DNA of 64,000 nucleotides, from NCBI RefSeq assembly GCF_003710905.1, contig NZ_RHHV01000012.1:248001-312000 (forward strand), written 5' to 3'. Every line of letters begins with the position of its first letter. The first letter of the stretch is position 1. The notes under the pieces are model-generated. The model was not told where the DNA came from, made no database searches, and worked only from the letters and a program-made list of their open reading frames with translations. Positions 15,742 to 23,163 of this stretch are shown in pieces. This DNA comes from Brevibacillus parabrevis (GTDB lineage: Bacteria; Bacillota; Bacilli; Brevibacillales; Brevibacillaceae). A program made the translations under genes and the position numbers.

Positions 15742-16224
15742 TCAATGCGTTCCGAACGTCTTTTTCGTCAATTGGCGGTACATGTACAGCATGGCAATGC
15801 GCCACGGAACCAGCATGCCGAACGCCAGCAGGAAGAACAAGCCGCCTGTCTGGATCGGGGTGAAGCTGTCGTTGATCACCAGCTTGATAATCAGCCGGAT
15901 GATCAGGAGTCCTGCCAAAATAAAGAAGAACGCACGGGAACGTTTGAGGTAAACGTCTTGACCGATGATCTCAAAGCGCGAAGTCATAATCAAGGGAATG
16001 GAGAAAATCAATCCGGTTACAAACGCCGCCAGATCGTACATCGGTGGCAGCGCCGCTTCCGGAAAGAAAAACATGGCAAAGCCAGTAGCCATGAAGAACG
16101 GCGGCAGGATAATGCTTTTTGCAGACACAGGCTTTTTTTGCCGGCGCATGCGCAAAAAGATGACCGCGGTTGCCATCACCAGCGGCACCAAAATGCCAAA
16201 GGATGAAGAAGTGAGTATCTGCAT
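15742..16224 (-). CDS. ccdC: CcdC family membrane protein
   Basis: 160 aa from the ATG at 16224 (GGAGGCG ~8 nt upstream), the same length as B. subtilis CcdC. Five hydrophobic segments, with motifs 'ILPPFFMATGFAMFF' and 'IPLIMTSRFEI' typical of the DUF1453/CcdC family. The family gene lies near cytochrome c maturation genes in Bacillus but its exact role is unclear, and no ccdA is adjacent here. Monocistronic, ended by a minus-strand terminator. Confidence 0.75.
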   Translation of the reverse strand: MQILTSSSFGILVPLVMATAVIFLRMRRQKKPVSAKSIILPPFFMATGFAMFFFPEAALPPMYDLAAFVTGLIFSIPLIMTSRFEIIGQDVYLKRSRAFFFILAGLLIIRLIIKLVINDSFTPIQTGGLFFLLAFGMLVPWRIAMLYMYRQLTKKTFGTH

Positions 16225-16332
16225 GGAAAAAACGCCTCCATAGACTTTCAACAATTTTTCAATGTTGTCTTGTCTAGTTTACACCAAATTGAGACGTATG
16301 GGGAAGCCGCAGACAGCGAAGCGGCATTTTTG

Positions 16333-17532
16333 CTAAGCCGCCGCTTCGTCGCTGGCCCGGACATCGAGCTTGTGTTTTTTGCTGTAGAGGAGCGTCAAGA
16401 GGCCGGACAAGAGCGTCAGCGAGCCGATAAACAGCAGGTAGCCGGTGATGCCGAGCAGGTCGAGACCGACCCCGGTAATCCCCAGCGCGAGCAGAAAACA
16501 GCCGCGGTCGAGCATGCTTTTGAAGGAAAAAAACCGTCCTTGCTGGTGGGCTGGCAAGCGCTTCTGAAAGATCGTCGCAATGACCGGAAAAAAGAAGGCG
16601 ACGACCAAGCCAAACACGGAAAAGGAAGACAGCACCATCGCTTTGTTGTCTGCCATGGACATTCCGAATTGGGAAAGCGCGAAGAAAAACAGCATGAGCG
16701 TAGAGGCAGCGACCAGATTTTTGCCGCCGATCCACCGTTTGGCGAGCAGTCCGCCGATCAAAATGCTCGTGCCCTCGACCGCGTAAATCCAGCCCATGAG
16801 CTGCGGCTCGTTTTGCATCTCGCTCAAGTTGAGGATCATCAGATTGAGTCCGCCCAAAAACAACGTAATCAAACCGTTGTTGATCAATCCGACAAACAAG
16901 GCAGGGTCTTTGCGGGCAATCATCAGCACTTCGCGGAACTCCACTTTTTCCTTCATATTCCGCGAGGTAACGGGCGGAATCCGCAAAAACAAGGTGACGA
17001 CCGCCAAAATCGCGTAGGCAATGATCGAGCAAATGTACAGCATGGGCAATTCCATGGAGACGACGAGCACACCCCCGAGAGCCGTTCCGCCAATGCGCGA
17101 CAAGGTGGAAATATTCAAGTACGCACTGTTCGCTTTCAAAAGCTCATCTTTGCTCAAGATGGCAGGCAAGGAGGCTTGCACGGTCGGGAAGTAAAACGCC
17201 GCAGACACTTGCATGACGATCAGGGAGACGATCATCCAGAGAATGGAATCGTACGCGAGAGCGGGAAACATGAACACAGGGCTTAAAGTCCGGGCCATGC
17301 TGGCAAAGAGCATCACTTTTCCCTTGTCGTACATATCGATGACGACGCCCGCTTTCGGAGCCAACAGGATGCTTGCGATCAGACCGCTCATCAAAATCAG
17401 ACCCTTCACGGTTTCGGAAGGGATCAGGCTCTGCATGAACGCCAGATTGGCAATGATGGAAATCCACATGCCTGCACCTGCGACAATCTCCCCTGTCATC
17501 AGCAAAAGAAAGGTTCGGTTGCGCCACAACAT
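16333..17532 (-). CDS. Major facilitator superfamily transporter
   Basis: 399 aa from the ATG at 17532 with GGAGTGG upstream; the in-frame extension to 17676 lacks a ribosome binding site. Twelve predicted hydrophobic segments. The N-terminal 'LLMTGEIVAGAGMWISIIANLAF' and 'DMYDKGKVMLFASMARTL' fit the DHA1/MFS_3 (enterobactin exporter/macrolide efflux-like) group. Substrate unknown. Divergent from the CPBP protease gene. Confidence 0.85.
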   Translation of the reverse strand: MLWRNRTFLLLMTGEIVAGAGMWISIIANLAFMQSLIPSETVKGLILMSGLIASILLAPKAGVVIDMYDKGKVMLFASMARTLSPVFMFPALAYDSILWMIVSLIVMQVSAAFYFPTVQASLPAILSKDELLKANSAYLNISTLSRIGGTALGGVLVVSMELPMLYICSIIAYAILAVVTLFLRIPPVTSRNMKEKVEFREVLMIARKDPALFVGLINNGLITLFLGGLNLMILNLSEMQNEPQLMGWIYAVEGTSILIGGLLAKRWIGGKNLVAASTLMLFFFALSQFGMSMADNKAMVLSSFSVFGLVVAFFFPVIATIFQKRLPAHQQGRFFSFKSMLDRGCFLLALGITGVGLDLLGITGYLLFIGSLTLLSGLLTLLYSKKHKLDVRASDEAAA

Positions 17533-17724
17533 GAGAGCCACTCCATATCTTTTTGGTTTTTGACAAAAAAATGAACCGATCGAGTTTTTCAAAACGGTAA
17601 AACCCAGTATAGCATCTGCCCAAATATTTGTATATTTATTGACGCTGTATGTATGCTTCCTAGCAATAACGGGCAAATTACTGGAACAATGAGCGGCGAT
17701 TACGCAAAAAAGGAGCTAATCGGC

Positions 17725-18405
17725 ATGGCGCGAAAACGTACGCTGCTTCTGTTGATCGGGTATGGATTTGCTGCCACGCTTGCCATCTTTTACGGACTGG
17801 TAGAGCGGCACAGCTTGTTTGTTACGTTTGTTGCCTTCCATCTGGTCGTATGCGTGGGAATCCCCCTGCTGCACGGCTGGTGGGAGAAAAGTTTGCAGGA
17901 AAATTGGCAGTTGGCGTGGGGCCGGTTCGAAAAGCGGGGAGCGCTGTTTGGAATTGCGCTGGGCGTGCTGTTTTTTACGGGGATTCAGGCTGGATTGTGG
18001 TTGCTTTTGCAAGCGGAGGGCTTGCCTGCTGCTGTGCGGGCGGGTTTGGAATCGTGGGGGTTGAGCCGCAAATGGATCGGCTGGTTTGCCCTATACCTCG
18101 TGTTCGTGAACTCGTTGCTGGAAGAATTGTTTTGGCGAGGCTTTGTCCTGCAGCGGATGCTGCGTTCGCTTTCCCGTGCCGTCTCCGTGCTTTTGACCAG
18201 CTTTTTTTATACGCTCTATCATCTGATTGTCACGACAGCCTTGTTTGGCTTGTGGCGGGGCTTGCTGCTGACTAGCGCAGTATACGCGGCCGGGGTTATT
18301 TGGGGCTGGCTGAAAGGGCTGTTCCCATCGATATATCCTACCTGGTTCAGTCATTTGCTCGCAGATTTGGGGCTGGCTTTGGCGGTTGTTTTGTGGATTT
18401 ACTAG
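17725..18405 (+). CDS. CPBP family intramembrane metalloprotease
   Basis: 226 aa; the ATG at 17725 has AAGGAG 9 nt upstream. Multiple membrane helices. The CPBP (Abi) motifs are present: EELFWRGFVLQ with the EE...R triad at ~134-144, and 'FFYTLYHLI' with the catalytic His at ~167-175. Family members (Rce1-like) cleave membrane substrates, often in peptide maturation or bacteriocin immunity. No peptide gene is next to it, so the partner is unknown. Followed after 29 nt by the KptA-like gene in the same direction. Confidence 0.82.
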   Translation: MARKRTLLLLIGYGFAATLAIFYGLVERHSLFVTFVAFHLVVCVGIPLLHGWWEKSLQENWQLAWGRFEKRGALFGIALGVLFFTGIQAGLWLLLQAEGLPAAVRAGLESWGLSRKWIGWFALYLVFVNSLLEELFWRGFVLQRMLRSLSRAVSVLLTSFFYTLYHLIVTTALFGLWRGLLLTSAVYAAGVIWGWLKGLFPSIYPTWFSHLLADLGLALAVVLWIY

Positions 18406-18434
18406 CGGGAAGATAAGGGAAAGGAGAGAAAGCC

Positions 18435-18992
18435 ATGCTGGCGCCACACGAAGAAGTCCAACTGCGCAAGCATCTGCTGGGCATCCTGCGGCAAAAGAAT
18501 GAGCACGTCCAGCTTTACTTCGATACATATGGATTCACGCCAACAGGACCATTGCTCGCTTATTTGCGCTCGATCAAAGGGTGGGAAAATATTCGCCGCT
18601 CCGATCTGTGGCAAGTCGTGGAAAATGACCCGCAGCGGCAAATTGACTGGGATGGCGGCGTTTTGATTCGCGCCACCTACGGCTTTGCTTCAAGCCCAGT
18701 CCAGGCAGCAGGCCGACTCGCAGAGGTGGAGCCTCCAGCGCTTCTGTACTACGGCACGCACGAAAAGCTTGTTCGGCAAGTGCTCACGGGCGGACTTTTG
18801 CCCATCGCGAGTGACTTTGTGCAGCTTGCGCTCACGATCGAAGAGATCGGGATGCCGGAAGACACGCTCTCTGTGCTGACCGTGCAGGCGGCAGAGGCGA
18901 GGGCAACCGGCATCCGATTTTTCAAAGGGAGCGGAGCATTTTTGTACAGCGATGCGATTCCAGCCGCTTTTGTAACAGAAGAAGCGTATTAG
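18435..18992 (+). CDS. KptA/Tpt1-like RNA 2'-phosphotransferase homologue with altered active-site motifs
   Basis: 185 aa; AAGGAGAG precedes the ATG. The order of family landmarks is kept: LLGILRQ (usual LRH), 'IRATYGFAS' (usual IRAxQGHS), 'PALLYYGTHEKLVRQVLTGGL' (usual LYHGT...GL), 'FVQLA' (usual VHL) and 'SVLTVQAAEARATGIRFF'. KptA removes an internal 2'-phosphate from RNA using NAD+. Here the histidines of all four motifs are replaced (Q, F, Y, Q), while the surrounding fold residues remain, so it may be inactive or may have changed chemistry. Its stop codon overlaps that of the convergent DUF309 gene. Confidence 0.68.
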   Translation: MLAPHEEVQLRKHLLGILRQKNEHVQLYFDTYGFTPTGPLLAYLRSIKGWENIRRSDLWQVVENDPQRQIDWDGGVLIRATYGFASSPVQAAGRLAEVEPPALLYYGTHEKLVRQVLTGGLLPIASDFVQLALTIEEIGMPEDTLSVLTVQAAEARATGIRFFKGSGAFLYSDAIPAAFVTEEAY

Positions 18993-19525
18993 TCCGCCGG
19001 ATTGATCTGCTTTCCTTGGCGCAGTTGCAGTTGCCGCTCTCGTTCTGCGAGCACGTCGCTGCGGTCGCGCAACGTATGCTTGTTCAGCAAAAACGGATCG
19101 CTCATGTCGCTGTCGCGGTGCTCAGGCTGATTTTGCCGGGCACAAGCCGCTTTGTACGCGGATATCAGGTCTGCGGCCTGCATCGGCAAGGTAAGGCTGC
19201 GGTATGGCATGCCTTTTTGAATCTCATCCAGGCGCTCTGCCAGCAATCGCTGCAGGGCCATGCTGTCCAAGCCAAGGCGCTCGATCTCTTCATGGTGTTC
19301 TTTGACCAACGCGTGGGCGCTTGTAAGCATCTTGCTAGCGCCATTCAGGTTGCCGCGTCTGTGATGATACAGGCCCACGGCAACTTGGATCAGGCCGACC
19401 CACACAGGCTGGCGCTTTTCTGCTGGAGCACTCTTCCAATATTCTTCGAGAATCTCGTGACACTCGAAGTAGTCGCGTTCGACATGAAACTGAACCAGGT
19501 AGTCCAGATACGGCTCAGGATACAT
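18989..19525 (-). CDS. DUF309 domain protein
   Basis: 178 aa from the ATG at 19525 with GAGGTG 9 nt upstream. N-terminal 'FHVERDYFECHEILEEYWK' followed by 'LIQVAVGLYHHRRGNLNGASKM' is the all-helical DUF309 signature (FNxxxYxxxHExLExxW). Function unknown; the conserved His and Glu suggest a metal- or ligand-binding pocket. The C-terminal ~60 residues are charged and not part of the domain. A copy of the dispersed repeat sits 36 nt upstream on the same strand. Confidence 0.82.
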   Translation of the reverse strand: MYPEPYLDYLVQFHVERDYFECHEILEEYWKSAPAEKRQPVWVGLIQVAVGLYHHRRGNLNGASKMLTSAHALVKEHHEEIERLGLDSMALQRLLAERLDEIQKGMPYRSLTLPMQAADLISAYKAACARQNQPEHRDSDMSDPFLLNKHTLRDRSDVLAERERQLQLRQGKQINPAD

Positions 19526-19560
19526 GGTGGACTTCACCTCGCTCTTTTTTGGGAAAAACG

Positions 19561-19607
19561 TCTCGATGTTTTTTCGCGAAAGCGGGTGCGCCGCTTGCGG
19601 TCAGTCA
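19561..19607 (-). repeat. Dispersed intergenic repeat, copy 2
   Basis: Read on the minus strand it has GACCGCAAGCGG, then TTTCGCGAAAAAA and ATCGAGACG, aligning with copies at 5945-5987 and 61448-61491. The palindrome is TTTCGCGAAA here and TTTCATGAAA in the others, so symmetry is kept although the centre differs. Confidence 0.65.
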
Positions 19608-19693
19608 AACGATCAAGAGCGTTTTGTTTTCAACCGTTTCGTTATGTACTATTATAATGCATAGAGAAGAGAAATCGAGGTGTGAAACATTTT

Positions 19694-19939
19694 ATGACAA
19701 GAGATGAACTCATGGCCGTCCTGGAAAAAAAGCGGATGACGGAAATTATCGAATTGATTGAGGATGCCGAGCAAGGCGATCTGGAAGAGCTGGAATTGGT
19801 GGAAAGCCTGGGACTGTTGATGGATCAGGAGCTGAACAAAGAAGTGATCAGTCTTCTGGAAAGCCTCGGGGTCACCATCATCTATTTGAGTGGCGATGAA
19901 GAAGATGAGGACGAAGCGGACGAAGACGACGAGAACTAA
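19694..19939 (+). CDS. Small acidic protein resembling sigma-70 region 1.1
   Basis: 81 aa from the ATG at 19694 (GAGGTG 11 nt upstream; a GTG at 19682 is an alternative). Helical body, then 'ESLGVTIIYLSGDEEDEDE', followed by a 16-residue tail almost wholly D and E. The 'LESLGVTIIY...acidic run' order is like the end of sigma-A region 1.1, which occupies the DNA channel of RNA polymerase. No DNA-binding sigma regions follow. A polymerase- or DNA-mimic role is an inference. Ended by a terminator. Confidence 0.6.
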   Translation: MTRDELMAVLEKKRMTEIIELIEDAEQGDLEELELVESLGLLMDQELNKEVISLLESLGVTIIYLSGDEEDEDEADEDDEN

Positions 19940-19944
19940 AAAGG

Positions 19945-19978
19945 AACCAACCTGGCTGTTTCAGCAAGGTTGGTTTTT
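19945..19978 (+). terminator. Rho-independent terminator
   Basis: AACCAACCT / AGGTTGGTT stem followed by TTTTT, 5 nt after the acidic protein gene. Confidence 0.85.
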
Positions 19979-20002
19979 TGATCGTGAGCGTGGGACTAGC
20001 GC

Positions 20003-20173
20003 CTACTTTTGGGTCCATACCCGGTTTTTGTTGCGTGTAGCGGGAAACTTTTGCCCTCTGTCCAGCTCGATGATCATCGGGTCTTGCACGCTGGCGCCAG
20101 TCTCCCCGATTTCCATGTACACGCCATTTTTCGGCGATTTGTCGCCTTCACGAAAACGGCTTTGTTCTCCCAT
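20003..20173 (-). CDS. yjzC: YjzC family protein
   Basis: 56 aa from the ATG at 20173, AAGGTG upstream. 'FREGDKSPKNGVYMEIGETG' and the C-terminal 'RVWTQK' match the small YjzC family found in Bacillus species (about 59 aa). Function unknown; there are no cysteines or membrane segments. Divergent from the GntR gene with a ~140-nt promoter region between them. Confidence 0.8.
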   Translation of the reverse strand: MGEQSRFREGDKSPKNGVYMEIGETGASVQDPMIIELDRGQKFPATRNKNRVWTQK

Positions 20174-20250
20174 CAGGGCACCTTCTTTCTCGTGATGTGT
20201 GATCAGCCTTAGTATTGCCGCGAAGGAACGGATCATGCCGACGGCTTCTA

Positions 20251-20278
20251 TTGACGTTCGATTCGCAATTCATATACG
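20251..20278 (+). promoter_or_regulatory. Candidate promoter of the GntR-family gene
   Basis: TTGACG - 16 nt - TATACG, about 30 nt before the start codon; RBS GAAGAGGTG follows. Confidence 0.45.
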
Positions 20279-20310
20279 ATGTTTTCAATGATGGATGAAG
20301 AGGTGAATTC

Positions 20311-21255
20311 ATGCTACGCCTGACCCTGCAAAAGGATTCGAATGTTTCGTACCACGAACAGATCTACCAACAAATTGCCTCCTCGATTCGCAGCGGAGAA
20401 CTTCCGCCGAATGAACAGTTGCCGACAGTAAGGGAGCTTGCTGCGCAGCTGAAGGTCAATTACAACACGGTCCGCAGCGTTTATCTCCGCTTGCAGCAGG
20501 AAGGTATGGTGGACTCGCGACAGGGGCGAGGGACCATCGTCAGCAACATCGTCAACGATCCACTATTGACCCGCAATCCGGCGCATCTCGCCTTGCTGGC
20601 CAAAGAGACATTGCACAAAGTAAAGGCGATGGGGTACTCGATGGATGAGTTTACCCGCGTCCTCTCTTGTGTGATGCAGGAAATCAACCAGTTTCCCGTT
20701 TTGTTTCTGCGCTTCACCGAGCTGGAGCTTGCCGAATATTTGCGTCTGGTGCAATACCATCTTCCGAGTGTCATGCTGGAAGGGCGAACCTTCGAGGATT
20801 TTTCCCAGCGAGTCGAGCAGGACCCGAGCTTTTTGCAACAATACAAAGCGATTGTGACGCATCCTTCCGTGAATTTGCGCGCGAAGCATCGGCTGCCGCG
20901 CGAAGCCCCGCCAGTCGTCAGTCTCGACTTTATACCCGACCCGACAACGGTAATTCCCGCCATGGAAGCGTACCCCCGGCATACAAAAGTGGGGCTGGTC
21001 TGTGCTACCATTCGCGGGGCGGCAGGAATGATCAATGATTTGTACAATGCGGGCATTACCCATCTGGACATTCGCACGATCGAAGCGAATCATCCCGATG
21101 TGTTCGAGCTGATTACAAACTGCGATGTCGTGTATATTTCGAAGCCTGGCTATATGGTCAGGCCGCATTTGCTGACTTTGCCAAAAGTGAAGGAATACCA
21201 GGAAATTCCCGATCATCACGGAATCAACGAGCTGCGAAAAATTGTCACGCAATGA
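20311..21255 (+). CDS. GntR family transcriptional regulator with an uncharacterised C-terminal domain
   Basis: 314 aa. N-terminal winged helix of GntR/YtrA type, residues ~10-75 ('YHEQIYQQIASSIRSGELPPNEQLPTVREL' order, 'YNTVRSVYLRLQQEGMV'). YtrA-type proteins end at ~120-130 aa, but this one continues with ~240 residues, first helical (to ~150), then an alpha/beta part with 'TKVGLVCATIRGAAGMINDLYNAG' and 'NCDVVYISKPGYMV' resembling a periplasmic-binding or response-regulator-like sensor lobe. It is shorter than the MocR type and lacks the aminotransferase lysine motif. Ligand and targets unknown. Confidence 0.8.
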   Translation: MLRLTLQKDSNVSYHEQIYQQIASSIRSGELPPNEQLPTVRELAAQLKVNYNTVRSVYLRLQQEGMVDSRQGRGTIVSNIVNDPLLTRNPAHLALLAKETLHKVKAMGYSMDEFTRVLSCVMQEINQFPVLFLRFTELELAEYLRLVQYHLPSVMLEGRTFEDFSQRVEQDPSFLQQYKAIVTHPSVNLRAKHRLPREAPPVVSLDFIPDPTTVIPAMEAYPRHTKVGLVCATIRGAAGMINDLYNAGITHLDIRTIEANHPDVFELITNCDVVYISKPGYMVRPHLLTLPKVKEYQEIPDHHGINELRKIVTQ

Positions 21256-21466
21256 TCGATTCATCCCCGCACTTATTCACTGGCCGCCTGCCAGAGCTTT
21301 TTTCTTCATACACATAGACAAAACCCCGCCGGCAGATGCTCTGTCGGCTTTGTTGTGCCAGGCAGGACACCCGCTGATTTTGGCTCAACAATAGACAAGT
21401 GTACCATGCCAATGCACCTTCACCTACATACCTTGTAGATGTAACGATCAGGAGGGGGTGAGGTTC

Positions 21467-21688
21467 ATGGGTTGCGGATGCAGAAAGTCTCATTGCAAGT
21501 GCTACTACAAGAAGTGCTGCAAGAAGAAATACTACAAAAAACATTGCTACTACAAGCCTTACTACAAAATGGAATGTAAAACAGGTCGCGGTGGCTGCGG
21601 TCACCATCACCACCACGGTGAAAGCTGTGGACATGGCGGCGATTTTGGGTCCTCTTGGGGTGGACACAGTCACGGTGGCAAATATTAA
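21467..21688 (+). CDS. Cys/Tyr/Lys/His-rich small protein, spore-coat-like
   Basis: 73 aa from the ATG at 21467 with AGGAGGGGG 8 nt upstream. The first ~40 residues are a Cys-Lys-Tyr mix (MGCGCRKSHCKCYYKKCCKK), the rest Gly/His-rich with HHHHHGES and HGG...HSHGG stretches. The composition resembles spore coat proteins that are cross-linked through tyrosine and cysteine, and the His-rich tail could bind metal. Just upstream, CATACCTTG with CACC ~16 nt before it resembles a sporulation sigma (SigK-type) promoter with mismatches. No homologue recalled. Confidence 0.65.
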   Translation: MGCGCRKSHCKCYYKKCCKKKYYKKHCYYKPYYKMECKTGRGGCGHHHHHGESCGHGGDFGSSWGGHSHGGKY

Positions 21689-21697
21689 TAGCGAGGG

Positions 21698-21721
21698 AAG
21701 CGCCTTTTGGGCGCTTTTTTC
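21698..21721 (+). terminator. Rho-independent terminator
   Basis: AAGCGCC-TTTTG-GGCGCTT followed by TTTT, downstream of the Cys/His-rich gene. Confidence 0.8.
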
Positions 21722-21791
21722 GTTTTTTCGCAAGTTTCAAGCGAAGATATCGTACACTTACAGTAACGGGAATGGAATGGGGGAGAAAACG

Positions 21792-22142
21792 ATGAATCAT
21801 TTGAGCGGAAAAGACGAGCGAATGTGGGCCATGATTGTGCATCTGTCTGCTCTGGCAGGCTTTTTGATCCCTTTTGGCAATGTGCTGGGGCCGCTGGTTA
21901 TTTGGCTGGTCAAGCGGGAAGAGGGCGAGTTTTTTCAAGAGCATGGGAAGGAAGCGCTCAATTTTGGCATCTCGATTACGATTTATGCCGCGATTTCCGG
22001 CTTGTTGCTGATTGTCTTTATCGGCGCGATCTTATTGACCGCCTTGTTCATTTTCTGGATCGTCTTCGTTGTCATCGCCGCCGTCCGGGCAAACGAGGGC
22101 AAATCGTACCGCTATCCGCTGACGCTGCGCTTTGTGAAATGA
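21792..22142 (+). CDS. DUF4870 domain membrane protein
   Basis: 116 aa from the ATG at 21792 (GGGGGAG upstream). Starts 'DERMWAMIVHLSALAGFLIPFGNVLGPLVIWLVKRE' and contains 'FFQEHGKEALNFGIS', both diagnostic of DUF4870, then two further membrane helices. Three to four transmembrane segments in total. Function unknown. A weak GC-rich hairpin with a T-run (near 22158-22188) follows. Confidence 0.85.
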   Translation: MNHLSGKDERMWAMIVHLSALAGFLIPFGNVLGPLVIWLVKREEGEFFQEHGKEALNFGISITIYAAISGLLLIVFIGAILLTALFIFWIVFVVIAAVRANEGKSYRYPLTLRFVK

Positions 22143-22211
22143 AGAGCAAAACGAGGGAACCGTTCCGTTGAGGGGCGGTTTTTTCGTAATTTTCTCGCAA
22201 AAAAGGCAGGG

Positions 22212-22225
22212 TGAATGACCATTCA
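22212..22225. promoter_or_regulatory. Palindromic operator candidate (TetR/FadR-like) upstream of enoyl-CoA hydratase gene
   Basis: TGAATG-AC-CATTCA, a perfect inverted repeat. The half-sites TGAATG/CATTCA are those of Bacillus FadR sites (TGAATGANTANTCATTCA), but the spacing is 4 bp shorter. It is ~160 nt upstream of a beta-oxidation-type gene, consistent with fatty-acid control (inference). Confidence 0.4.
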
Positions 22226-22263
22226 TCGCGAAAATAGGGGAGAAAGCAAGCGGAGCGTTTTCC

Positions 22264-22368
22264 TTGCGTTCGCACCACAACCACAAGAGCATTTCGCTCA
22301 ATTTGCGGACAGAGGAAGGATTGCGCAAGCTACAGCGTCAAGGCGTTATTCCGGAAGCGTCCCAATAG
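22264..22368 (+). CDS. Possible small ORF (34 aa) before the enoyl-CoA hydratase gene
   Basis: Open from a TTG with GGAG 8 nt upstream to a TAG that ends just before the ribosome binding site of the next gene. The encoded peptide is polar, with two parts 'SHHNHKSISLNLRTEEGL' and 'RKLQRQGVIPEASQ'. The reading frame remains open upstream to the stop at 22216. It may be a leader peptide or the remnant of a gene. Weakly supported. Confidence 0.25.
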   Translation: MRSHHNHKSISLNLRTEEGLRKLQRQGVIPEASQ

Positions 22369-22386
22369 AAAGGAGAAGTGAGAAGA

Positions 22387-23160
22387 ATGGAACACACAGG
22401 ACAGGCAGAAAGCCTTTTGGTGAAAAAAGAAGCGGGAGTCTGCACGATTACGCTCAATCGCCCGCATGTGCTGAATGCGCTGACAGTGGAGATGTTTTCC
22501 TTGCTGCAACAGGCGATTGCGGAGGCGGCGGATGATTCGGAGGTGGAAGTGCTCATTCTGCGGGGAGCGGGCGGTCATTTTTGCTCGGGAGCCGATTTGA
22601 CCGTATTGACATCGCTGAGCGAGAAAAGCGAGGCAGATGACGCGCTTTCGGTGATCAACGATTTCATCACCCGGTTGAATCAGATGCCCAAGCCAGTCAT
22701 TGCGGTCGTGGAAGGGGTAGCAGTCGGAGCGGGGCTGAACTTGGCGCTGCACGCGGATTTTGTCATCGCGGCGACAGATGCGGTCTTGCAAGAACCGTTT
22801 GTACAGATCGGACTGACGACGGACTTCGGCGGCACCTATTTGTTGCCACGGCTCGTCGGAACAGCTTGGGCGAAACGTCTTGCGTTGCTTGGCGAAAAAA
22901 TTTCCGGGCAAACAGCCGAACAAATCGGTCTGATTTATCGAGCTGTGGAGCCTGCGCGGATCGAGCAGGAAGTGGAAGCACTGGTGTCCATGGTGCGCCG
23001 CTTGCCAAGCCAGGCTTACGCAGTTACGAAGGAAGGGCTGGGACGGTGCCAGTTTAACGGCCTGGAGTACGCGCTTGCCTGGGAAAAACAGCAGCAGCCG
23101 TCCTTGATTGCCCATCCCGAGTTCCAGTCGCTCGTTCGTGCCAAAAGGAAGCGGACGTAA
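22387..23160 (+). CDS. Enoyl-CoA hydratase/isomerase family protein
   Basis: 257 aa from the ATG at 22387 (AAGGAG 11 nt upstream). Crotonase fold: 'TITLNRPHVLNALT' at the N-terminus, oxyanion-hole segment 'GAGGHFCSGADL' at ~62-73, and 'VIAVVEGVAVGAGLNLALHADFVIA' at ~103-127. The catalytic position after 'LQEPFVQIGLTTDFGGTYLLPRLVG' has the acidic residues seen in many PaaG-like isomerases. Likely acts in fatty acid or aromatic acid degradation; the substrate is unknown. A TGAATG/CATTCA palindrome precedes it. Confidence 0.87.
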   Translation: MEHTGQAESLLVKKEAGVCTITLNRPHVLNALTVEMFSLLQQAIAEAADDSEVEVLILRGAGGHFCSGADLTVLTSLSEKSEADDALSVINDFITRLNQMPKPVIAVVEGVAVGAGLNLALHADFVIAATDAVLQEPFVQIGLTTDFGGTYLLPRLVGTAWAKRLALLGEKISGQTAEQIGLIYRAVEPARIEQEVEALVSMVRRLPSQAYAVTKEGLGRCQFNGLEYALAWEKQQQPSLIAHPEFQSLVRAKRKRT

Positions 23161-23163
23161 GCT

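Noticed and set aside
22215..22535. 106-codon frame starting inside the TGAATG palindrome
   Set aside because: It overlaps the start of the enoyl-CoA hydratase gene in another frame and has no ribosome binding site or domain.
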